Part shown: one piece after another, positions 1 through 7,555 of the stretch
Layout: each line of letters begins with the position of its first letter
Position numbering within the stretch: the first letter of the stretch is position 1
Source: an uncultured Collinsella sp.
GTDB taxonomy: Bacteria > Actinomycetota > Coriobacteriia > Coriobacteriales > Coriobacteriaceae
DNA length: 17,247 nucleotides
Direction: 5' to 3'
Assembly (NCBI GenBank): GCA_902495155.1
Contig: CABUWD010000030.1
Coordinates: forward strand, 1 to 17,247
Made by a program: the position numbers and the translations under genes
Notes under the pieces: generated by a model
Told to the model about the DNA's origin: nothing
The model's database searches: none
The model's input: the letters and a program-made list of their open reading frames with translations, nothing else

Positions 1-632
1 TACCACCAGTCGCCCATCTTAAAGAGATCAGGCATCTCAAACATGGTGTACAGGCCCGGGTTCCACCAGTCGCCCTGGAACTCCCAGTTGGTCAGATCCT
101 TGGAGGTGAACTTGACCAGGCGGCCGGTCATCAGACGCTTGTCCTCGCCCACACGCGTGCCGAGGATGAGCATGTACTCTTCGTTCTCCTCATCCCAAAG
201 CACAAAGGGATCGCGCCAGTTGCGGTCATCGTAACCCTCCTGGGGCGGAAGCAGCGTCTCGGCGATGTTCTTCTCCCACTTGACGGCGTCGTCGCTCGTT
301 GCGTGAAGAAGAACCTGCTTCATCAAACGTGCGCGGACCTTATCGCGATTGCAACCAGTGTAGAGCGCATGGTACTTGTCGCCCACCTTAAACACCGTGC
401 CGGCATAAATGTACTGATCGACTTCCTCGTCGCCGCCGCGCTCAAGGCTCTCGCCAAAGTCCTTGTAGTTGACGAAATCCTTGGTCGTAGCGAGTGCCCA
501 GCCAAACGGCTCTCCGAAAGGTTCGGGGTTACGCGTGTCACGCTGATGATAGAGATAGAACGTGCCGTCCTCGCCGTACGGCATGATGTCGCCTACCCAA
601 ATTCCCTCAGGCTGGTAATACACCTTGTGCAT
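1..632 (-). CDS. GH32-like glycoside hydrolase, N-terminal part (runs off left edge)
   Basis: The reading frame opens at ATG 632-630 and stays open to the window edge, giving 210 residues. The start is fixed by a GGAAAGGAAG Shine-Dalgarno about 7 nt upstream. The protein has clan GH-J (GH32) features: an early D15 in GDIMPYGEDG, in the place of the family's nucleophile Asp; an RDP motif at residues 140-142 (NWRDPFVLW); and an EMPD segment at 199-202, matching the usual ECPD acid/base region. These enzymes cleave beta-fructosides such as sucrose, fructo-oligosaccharides or levan. No signal peptide is visible, so a cytoplasmic enzyme is likely. It lies downstream of a LacI-type regulator on the same strand and has operator-like motifs at its promoter. 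The C-terminal beta-sandwich is outside the window. Substrate is unknown; GH43 or GH68 relatives remain possible. Confidence 0.72.
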   Translation of the reverse strand, partial: MHKVYYQPEGIWVGDIMPYGEDGTFYLYHQRDTRNPEPFGEPFGWALATTKDFVNYKDFGESLERGGDEEVDQYIYAGTVFKVGDKYHALYTGCNRDKVRARLMKQVLLHATSDDAVKWEKNIAETLLPPQEGYDDRNWRDPFVLWDEENEEYMLILGTRVGEDKRLMTGRLVKFTSKDLTNWEFQGDWWNPGLYTMFEMPDLFKMGDWW

Positions 633-674
633 CCGAGACTTCCTTTCCACGACATACTAACTCGGTACAATGGC

Positions 675-703
675 AAGATATGTCAATCGTTTTCATATGT
701 CAA
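675..703 (-). promoter_or_regulatory. Promoter of the GH32-like gene
   Basis: On the minus strand a perfect -35 TTGACA (703-698) is followed after 17 nt by a -10 TATCTT (680-675), about 43 nt upstream of the ATG at 632. The -35 box lies inside one operator-like motif and the spacer lies inside the other, so a bound LacI protein would block RNA polymerase directly. Confidence 0.6.
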
Positions 704-713
704 ACGTTTTCAC
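681..713 (+). promoter_or_regulatory. Tandem LacI-type operator motifs
   Basis: Two copies of a 16-bp motif lie side by side: TGTCAATCGTTTTCAT (681-696) and TGTCAAACGTTTTCAC (698-713). A third, TGTCATACGTTTACAT, sits at the LacI gene start (1847-1862). The shared pattern TGTCAWWCGTTTWCAY has the central CG and flanking AAAC/GTTT typical of LacI-family operators. The symmetry is imperfect. Confidence 0.62.
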
Positions 714-743
714 ACCAATACGTCTTTTCGCAGTTCCAGTCGT

Positions 744-774
744 CGGCAAACGGTTGACATATGCCGGCGAACGG
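744..774 (-). promoter_or_regulatory. Further operator-like motif with tandem half-site
   Basis: Read on the minus strand, 759-744 is TGTCAACCGTTTGCCG, a diverged copy of the motif at 681-713. A related 10-mer, CCGTTYGCCG, occurs twice (774-765 and 753-744) offset by 21 bp, about two helical turns. This could be an auxiliary operator upstream of the glycosidase promoter. Confidence 0.4.
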
Positions 775-815
775 TCATCAGAGGTGTTTGAGGAATTCTT
801 TTGGCACGGGATGAA

Positions 816-1826
816 CTACGCGGTTTTACCCTCAATGAGTTCAACGGGGAGCTTGATATTCGATTCGGGCTTTTCGCCGTTAATAAGAGCAATGATGGAT
901 TGCGCCGCGAGCTCTCCGATGCGATCGATATCTTGGCGTACGGTTGTTAAGTCAGGCATAAACGTCATAGTGCGGCGGGCACCATCCGCGCCCACGACCT
1001 TAATATCGCCCGGAGCGCTCAAGCCGCGCTGCTTCATCACGTTAAGACAGATAGCCGCCATCGTGTCGTCTCCCGCAAAGATGCCGTCAATATCGGGGTT
1101 CTCATCGAGGATCTTCGCAACGACCGCGCTCTTTTCGTCGTCGGGCTTAACGAACTCGACCTCACGGACAAGCGCGGGCAAACCGGCCTGCTCAACAACA
1201 TCGAGGTAGGCATCGGTACGCTTATTGGCAGGCATGCGCATGCGGCTATTGCTGCGCAGGCACAGGATGCGTGAACATCCGTCATCGATCAGGCGACGCG
1301 TGGCAAGTTCGCCGATGCTATAGCTGTCGCTCGCAATCTGAACAGAGGCTTCGCCAAGGTCGCAGTCGATACCAACCAGACTCAAGCCCATCTCGGCATA
1401 CGCCTCGGCACCGATATTAAGCGAGTTGACGATGACGCCATCAACCATATTGCGTCGAAGCATGTCGATATAAGAGCGCTCAAGCTCGGGTCGATTGGCG
1501 CTATTGCACAGCAGCATCTTAAAACCGTTTTCGGCCAGGGTATGCTCAATGACTTGAACCACTTGGGCATGAAACGGACTGCTGACATAGGGGACGATCA
1601 TACCGATAAGATTCAGGCGACCGTTGAGCATGGCACGGGCGATATCGTTGGGCGTATAGTTGATGCGCTTCATCGCGGCATGGACCTTATCGCGGGTCTC
1701 TTGGCTAATATAGCCGCGATTATTAAGCACGCGAGATACCGTAGTAGGCGAAACCCCCGCCACCGCTGCAACTTCCTTGATGCCAGGCTTAGCCGTATCC
1801 TTAGAACGAGCACCCTCGCGAGCCAT
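816..1826 (-). CDS. LacI-family transcriptional regulator
   Basis: The protein has 336 residues from ATG 1826. That start is preferred over the ATG at 1847 because the strong GGGGGAGGG ribosome-binding site lies between the two. A LacI helix-turn-helix occupies about residues 16-35 (IKEVAAVAGVSPTTVSRVLN), followed by the hinge region and a periplasmic-binding-protein-like sensor domain that starts near LNLIGMIVPY (71-80). The length is normal for the family. Such proteins repress sugar genes until a sugar binds. The neighbour is a GH32-like glycosidase, and copies of one operator-like motif lie at both promoters, which suggests autoregulation and control of the glycosidase. No terminator is evident before the glycosidase, so some read-through is likely. 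The effector is not visible from the sequence. The last codons and the stop overlap a 14-nt match to a repeat found elsewhere in the window. Confidence 0.9.
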   Translation of the reverse strand: MAREGARSKDTAKPGIKEVAAVAGVSPTTVSRVLNNRGYISQETRDKVHAAMKRINYTPNDIARAMLNGRLNLIGMIVPYVSSPFHAQVVQVIEHTLAENGFKMLLCNSANRPELERSYIDMLRRNMVDGVIVNSLNIGAEAYAEMGLSLVGIDCDLGEASVQIASDSYSIGELATRRLIDDGCSRILCLRSNSRMRMPANKRTDAYLDVVEQAGLPALVREVEFVKPDDEKSAVVAKILDENPDIDGIFAGDDTMAAICLNVMKQRGLSAPGDIKVVGADGARRTMTFMPDLTTVRQDIDRIGELAAQSIIALINGEKPESNIKLPVELIEGKTA

Positions 1827-1846
1827 AGCACCCTCCCCCATCAACA

Positions 1847-1862
1847 TGTCATACGTTTACAT
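1847..1862 (+). promoter_or_regulatory. Operator-like motif at the LacI gene start
   Basis: TGTCATACGTTTACAT matches the two motifs at 681-713 and lies 21-36 bp upstream of the preferred LacI start. It overlaps a possible -10 (TATGTA on the minus strand, 1863-1858). This placement fits repression of the regulator by itself. Confidence 0.55.
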
Positions 1863-1950
1863 ACGAACAAAGCATACCCCAACAACAGCGGGAAGACGGT
1901 AACAGCACAAGTAAGTAAACGGCTCATCCAAATAATTAGGAGAGTTCCGC

Positions 1951-2131
1951 CTAAAGGGTGACTACACAGGACCCCCGCCGGGCCGCTTTGTGTTACTTTC
2001 CAAAACATTTCCGCAGGACGCAAAGGGCTCCGCCGCGCGAAGCGCGCAGCGGAGCCCTTTGCATGTCCGAGGACGTTTTGGAAAGTAACCCAAAGCGGCC
2101 CGGCGATCCTGCGGGAGTTAAACCCCTTTAG
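1951..2131. repeat. 181-bp imperfect inverted repeat after the glycyl-radical gene
   Basis: The left half (1951-2034) and right half (2049-2131) are near-complementary. Outer arms read CTAAAGGG and CTAAAGGGG. Middle arms share CCGGGCCGCTTTG and GTTACTTTCCAAAAC with one mismatch between them. Inner arms share GCAAAGGGCTCCGC around a CGCGC-GAA-GCGCG core. The TAA stop of the minus-strand gene (2130-2128) lies inside the outer right arm. It may terminate transcription, but it is far longer than a normal intrinsic terminator and has no clear U-run. A small mobile or REP-like repeat is possible. The rest of 1863-1950 shows nothing recognisable apart from the LacI promoter area. Confidence 0.8.
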
Positions 2132-2379
2132 AACTTGTCGTGGAAGGTACGCGAAATGACCTCGTCCTGCTGCTCCTTGGTGAGCGTGTGGAAGTTCACG
2201 GCATAGCCGGAAACGCGGATGGTCAGCTGCGGGTACTTCTCGGGGTGAGCCTGAGCGTCAAGCAGCGTCTCACGGTTGAAGACGTTGATGTTCAGGTGGT
2301 GGCCACCCTTCTCGGCGTAAGCGTCGAGCATGTGGACCAGGTTATCGGCCTGAGTCTCGGAAACTTCAGAAACCTTCAT
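2128..2379 (-). CDS. grcA: Stand-alone glycyl-radical domain of pyruvate formate-lyase (GrcA-like)
   Basis: This 83-residue protein corresponds to the C-terminal domain of pyruvate formate-lyase. The radical motif RVSGYAV is at residues 55-61, with G58 as the predicted radical-bearing glycine. The preceding GGHHLNINVFNRETLLDA and EKYPQLTI stretches align with the end of E. coli PflB. A good Shine-Dalgarno (AAGGAG) precedes the ATG. It lies 85 bp downstream of the main PFL gene, which stops just before this domain, so the two gene products together (683 + 83 residues) make up one normal PFL. E. coli GrcA/YfiD is a spare radical domain that repairs damaged PFL; here the main enzyme has no such domain of its own, so this small protein should be essential for activity. 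An unlinked activase must install the radical, since none is present in the window. Confidence 0.9.
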   Translation of the reverse strand: MKVSEVSETQADNLVHMLDAYAEKGGHHLNINVFNRETLLDAQAHPEKYPQLTIRVSGYAVNFHTLTKEQQDEVISRTFHDKF

Positions 2380-2403
2380 AATGTGTCTCCTTCGATTGAT
2401 AGA

Positions 2404-2421
2404 CGCCGGCCGAAACCGGCG
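2404..2421. other. GC-rich hairpin before the glycyl-radical gene
   Basis: CGCCGG and CCGGCG form a 6-bp stem around a 6-nt loop. It lies 25 nt upstream of the small gene's ATG and just before its ribosome-binding site. It may protect the downstream mRNA or influence its translation. Confidence 0.5.
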
Positions 2422-2439
2422 CGCTAATCAGTAATCGTT

Positions 2440-2462
2440 ATTGTTAGTATAGCACTAACAAT
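2440..2462. other. AT-rich hairpin right after the main PFL stop codon
   Basis: ATTGTTAGT and ACTAACAAT form a perfect 9-bp stem with a 5-nt loop, starting 3 nt past the PFL stop. No U-tract follows, so it is more likely an RNA-processing or stability element than a terminator. It resembles a Rex operator, but the half-site spacing is wrong. Confidence 0.5.
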
Positions 2463-2464
2463 AG

Positions 2465-4516
<2,052 letters not shown>

Positions 4517-4527
4517 TGTGTAACCAC

Positions 4528-4910
4528 GCTCCTAGTTACGTGTAATGCGGCGCTCTCTCACACCGCTGCTTATTGAATTCTTGAGTTTTCGGCTTGCACT
4601 ACCGGCTTCTTCCGTTCTTCACCACACGTTGGTACAGGGAAAAACGTTTGTCCACCTTGGAACTGCAACCCAAAACCCAAGATTTCACCCGTCTGAGAAG
4701 GATAACATAGCCACCCTCTCCATCTGGGCTGTTATATGTTTCTTTTTTTATATCATAAGGACGTTTTTAACAAATCCGCAGGAAATGCGAGCGCGAACAA
4801 CTACCGTTCACCGATTTGTATGTTATTTTTCCTTGCCTTTGTACGACGTTCGCTCTAGCTGTTATGCCAGCTTTAGCAGGGTAAAGTGTCCCAGAGACCT
4901 TACAGAAACT
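4528..4910. other. Gene-free region upstream of PFL
   Basis: No credible gene is seen. The region is AT-richer than its surroundings and should hold the PFL promoter and a leader. A weak promoter candidate on the minus strand is TTGTTA (4773-4768), a 15-nt spacer and TATAAA (4752-4747), which would give a leader of about 230 nt. An inverted repeat (ATAACA...TGTTAT with GCC...GGC inside) lies at 4702-4735 and could be a regulator site or a leader hairpin. No convincing FNR or Rex site was found. Confidence 0.4.
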
Positions 4911-4911
4911 G

Positions 4912-4945
4912 CAGGGCGGCCACTGTATCCCCCGTGGCCGCCCTG
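4912..4945 (-). terminator. Intrinsic terminator of the dehydrogenase-permease operon
   Basis: CAGGGCGGCCAC and GTGGCCGCCCTG form a perfect 12-bp GC-rich stem with a 10-nt loop, 39 bp beyond the permease stop. On the minus strand it is followed by CAGTTTCTGT, a weak T-tract. It should also separate this operon from the PFL genes downstream. Confidence 0.65.
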
Positions 4946-4983
4946 TGGCGTAGCTAGTTTTTAGCTTTGATTGCCGCTTGGCA

Positions 4984-5997
4984 TTAGGCGGCTGCGGCGG
5001 CCTTGTCGGTCGTTGCCTTGCTGTTGCCCTGGCCCTCAAAATGCTTGTAGCACCAGCTGGTGACCAGCGGGGTCAAAATAGCCGTCACGATTGCGCAGGC
5101 AGCAACCTGTGCCGTGGCCGTTGCGAGCACCGCACCGCCGTACATGGCCCCGTTGACGCTTGCCATGGCAGCAGGCGTGGCCACATTGGCTCCGGCGCAG
5201 CTCGAAATGGCCGCACCTGCGACACCCGTACCGCCCGTGAGCTTATCGACCGCGATGACGGGAATTGCAAAGACCACCGAGCAGATCACGCCGAGCAGAA
5301 TACCGGGAAGACCGCCATTAATGAGCTGGCCAAAGGTCATGGTCGAGCCCATGGCAAAGAAGACGAGCACGATGATGGCGGAAAGTGCCGGTGCCATCAT
5401 CTTCTTAAAGCTGGGGAACAGGTTGCCCAGGATAATGCCGACGACGATCGGCAGGATGGCGCCCACGAGCGACCAACCGATCGGAGCCTGACCGGCAGCG
5501 CCGAGCACGATCATCGTGACCGGAGGGCCGACAACCAGCGTAGTGATGGCGACGGCGCCACGCTCGGCCTCGTTACCCATGGTGCCCATCAGACCAGCGT
5601 ACATAGCATTGTTGGCGCCGGTGCAAGCGGCCAGCATCACCATGGCAGAGATGCCAAACAGGTTGTCGTTGAACACATACAGGATGAGCAGCGACACGGC
5701 AACGACCACGATTTGCTTGACGGCAATGATGATGGCACCGCGGGCAGCGGCGGCAGGAGCGCTCTTAAACGAAATCGTCGTGCCGACAATCAGCAAAAAG
5801 GCGCCCACGAGCGGGCCTGCACCCTGCTGGGTCATGCCAAGCGTAAAGCTGCCGAGCGTCTTAAACAGGTCGGGGAATAGCGTGTTGAGCAGGCAGCCCA
5901 GCAAAAGCGGCACCAAAATATTGGCACCCGGGATGGAGGACATCTTAAAAAACGGCTCCTTTGCCGCCGGCGCCTCCACCGCAGTCGATTCACTCAT
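4984..5997 (-). CDS. kdgT: 2-keto-3-deoxygluconate permease family transporter
   Basis: The protein has 337 residues from ATG 5997. The ATG at 6018 is rejected because a strong AAAGGAGA site sits 6-7 nt before 5997. It is very hydrophobic, with about ten membrane segments. Typical KdgT-family sequences include FKMSSIPGANILVPLLLGCLLNTLFP near the N-terminus (quoted in parts: SIPGANILVPLLLG), the polar ACTGANNAMYAGLMG loop, and a C-terminal CAGANVATPAAMA repeat of it. Family members import 2-keto-3-deoxygluconate, a breakdown product of pectin and uronates, by proton symport. It follows a short-chain dehydrogenase in the same direction with a 108-bp gap, which suggests a shared operon. The actual sugar acid is not certain. 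Confidence 0.87.
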   Translation of the reverse strand: MSESTAVEAPAAKEPFFKMSSIPGANILVPLLLGCLLNTLFPDLFKTLGSFTLGMTQQGAGPLVGAFLLIVGTTISFKSAPAAAARGAIIIAVKQIVVVAVSLLILYVFNDNLFGISAMVMLAACTGANNAMYAGLMGTMGNEAERGAVAITTLVVGPPVTMIVLGAAGQAPIGWSLVGAILPIVVGIILGNLFPSFKKMMAPALSAIIVLVFFAMGSTMTFGQLINGGLPGILLGVICSVVFAIPVIAVDKLTGGTGVAGAAISSCAGANVATPAAMASVNGAMYGGAVLATATAQVAACAIVTAILTPLVTSWCYKHFEGQGNSKATTDKAAAAA

Positions 5998-6054
5998 ATA
6001 TATCTCCTTTGGATGCATGCGAATCGAAGCCGCACGCGCCTATATCAGAAAGAA

Positions 6055-6083
6055 GGCGACAACCCCGAGTCGCCAGGGTCGCC
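6055..6083 (-). other. Intercistronic hairpin between dehydrogenase and permease
   Basis: On the minus strand GGCGAC (6083-6078) pairs with GTCGCC (6060-6055), with a possible inner CCC/GGG pairing. TTCTTTCTG follows. It resembles a weak terminator or attenuator and may lower permease expression relative to the dehydrogenase. Confidence 0.4.
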
Positions 6084-6105
6084 GCCAAACGATCACCGCG
6101 GGGTA

Positions 6106-6855
6106 TTACCCGTCCAGGACGATGCCGCCGTCGCAGTCACCGATCTCGCCGTTCACGAAGCTGGCGAGGTCGGAAGCGAAGAACAGCACCATCTGCGCAG
6201 GCTCGCTGGCCTGGGCGGCGCGGCCCAGAGGAATACCGTTGATGATGCGCTGAGAGTTCTCGTCAGAGAGAATCGAGGTCATATCGGTCAACGTGAGCGA
6301 CGGGCATACAGCGTTGCAGCGGACACCGAACTTGCCGCCCTCCTTGGCGACTGCCTTGGTCAGGCCGTTGACACCGGCCTTGGAGCTCGCGTAGGCCGCG
6401 GTGCCGAGCAGGCCGCCGCCGATCTTGCCAGCAACAGAGCTCACGTTGACGATAGTGCCGGCATGGGCCGCCTTAAAGTGCGGGTACACAGCGTTCATCA
6501 TTGTGAAGGTGCCGTTGAGATTGATGTCGATGGTGCGACGCCACTCGGTGTCATCGATCTCGTCGAACTTCTTGGTGCTGATGACGCCAGCGCAGTTAAT
6601 CAGGATGTTGGTCTGCGGCAGATCGGTGAAAATCTGCTCGACGGTCTCGCGCGCCTTGGGCGCATCGGCAACATCGAGCTGGTAGAACTTGTTGCCCTCG
6701 CCAAGCTCGGCCACAGCGGCCTCGCCCTTAGCAGCGTTCCTTGCGATGAGCGCGACGTGTCCGCCGCCCGCAACGATACCCTTGGCAATCTCGAGGCCAA
6801 TGCCCTGAGTGCCACCGGTAACGATCGCGGTTTTGCCCGTGAAGTCAAATGCCAT
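6106..6855 (-). CDS. Short-chain dehydrogenase/reductase, KduD-like
   Basis: The 249-residue protein is a classical SDR. It has the cofactor motif TGGTQGIG (residues 13-20), D61V62 for the adenine ring region, NCAG (87-90), N112, S140 in NVSSVAG, and the YASSK motif with Y155 and K159. The length is typical. Related proteins include 2-deoxy-D-gluconate/2-keto-3-deoxygluconate dehydrogenases (KduD) and FabG-type ketoreductases. The KdgT-type permease just downstream favours a sugar-acid substrate; a FabG role is less likely because no fatty-acid genes are nearby. The ATG at 6855 is supported by AAGGGGG and GGAG upstream. Confidence 0.87.
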   Translation of the reverse strand: MAFDFTGKTAIVTGGTQGIGLEIAKGIVAGGGHVALIARNAAKGEAAVAELGEGNKFYQLDVADAPKARETVEQIFTDLPQTNILINCAGVISTKKFDEIDDTEWRRTIDINLNGTFTMMNAVYPHFKAAHAGTIVNVSSVAGKIGGGLLGTAAYASSKAGVNGLTKAVAKEGGKFGVRCNAVCPSLTLTDMTSILSDENSQRIINGIPLGRAAQASEPAQMVLFFASDLASFVNGEIGDCDGGIVLDG

Positions 6856-6968
6856 GACTCCAACCCCCTTGATTCAGGTGTCTCCTTGCGGGAAGTTGGA
6901 GCATCGCACGTGGCGATAAATGAGTCCCAGTCGTCATGGTGATGACAGCCCCTCGCCTAACCGCGTGC

Positions 6969-6996
6969 ATGATAGTTCTTTAAAACGCTTCAGCAA
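6969..6996 (-). promoter_or_regulatory. Promoter of the dehydrogenase-permease operon
   Basis: On the minus strand TTGCTG (6996-6991), a 16-nt spacer and TATCAT (6974-6969) form a good sigma-70-type promoter. The leader to the ATG is about 105 nt and includes two small hairpins (GTCAT/ATGAC and ATCGC/GCGAT). No known riboswitch was recognised. Confidence 0.5.
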
Positions 6997-7059
6997 TTGA
7001 ATGATTTTAAGTCTTTATGCGCTCTTTATATTGCCCACTGTATGAGGCCCACATATGGG

Positions 7060-7117
7060 GGTATCATCTTCCACCGAAAATAGTTTCTAGTGTTAGGGGT
7101 TTTCGGTGGAAGATACC
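7060..7117. promoter_or_regulatory. Inverted repeat spanning the MarR gene start
   Basis: The left arm 7060-7080 and right arm 7100-7117 match over 18 bp, apart from three extra bases in the left arm; the shared part is GGTATC...TTCCACCGAAAA. The 19-nt loop carries the TTAGGGG ribosome-binding site, and the right arm contains the GTG start codon. It may be an autoregulatory operator, an mRNA hairpin that restricts translation, or both. Confidence 0.65.
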
Positions 7118-7555
7118 GATTTCCGTGAACTTGGGCGTCAGCTCCTTACCGAGTTTGGCGGTATTCACCAGCGCGTTTCGCGCTTTGTGGACAAAGCTCT
7201 CAGCGGCGAGATGGCCGTCATGCGCGCCCTTATGCTCGCTGGCGGTTCGCTCACGCCGAGCGAACTCGCTGATCGCGCCTGGGTCTCGAACGCCCGCATT
7301 GCCAATATCCTACGCGCTCTCGAAGCCAAGGGCTGGGTCGTGCGCGAGCATTCGAAAACCGACCGGCGTCGCGTACACGTCACGGTGACCGACAAGGGCC
7401 GACAGGATCTCGAAATCAAACGTCGGGAGTTCGAGAACCGCACCGCGGCTTTCCTCGAGCAGCTCGGCGAAACAGATACCCAAGAGATGGTGCGCCTTCT
7501 AAGACGTGCCAACGAAATTATCGACCGCAATCAAGAAAGGAGAGATGCCGAGTGA
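7106..7555 (+). CDS. MarR-family transcriptional regulator
   Basis: The protein has 149 residues and starts with GTG, preceded by AGGGG at 6 nt. It has a winged helix-turn-helix with LTPSELADRAWVSNARIANI (residues 49-68), LRALEAKGWVVRE, and the wing KTDRRRVHVTVTDKG (84-98), a hallmark of MarR proteins. These are dimeric repressors released by small lipophilic or phenolic compounds. Its stop overlaps the start of the next gene by 4 nt (GTGA), so it is the first gene of an exporter operon and probably represses it. The inverted repeat across its start is the likely operator. Confidence 0.92.
   Translation: MEDTDFRELGRQLLTEFGGIHQRVSRFVDKALSGEMAVMRALMLAGGSLTPSELADRAWVSNARIANILRALEAKGWVVREHSKTDRRRVHVTVTDKGRQDLEIKRREFENRTAAFLEQLGETDTQEMVRLLRRANEIIDRNQERRDAE

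Noticed and set aside
2440..2462. Rex (redox) operator in the PFL intergenic gap
   Set aside because: The half-sites resemble TTGTTA/TAACAA, but the palindrome is 21 bp instead of 18, and it lies after a stop codon rather than at a promoter.
2380..2464. Frameshift or sequencing error splitting PFL
   Set aside because: The gap holds a stop, two hairpins, a good ribosome-binding site and a new start; both proteins have extra residues at the break, so no single base change would rejoin them.
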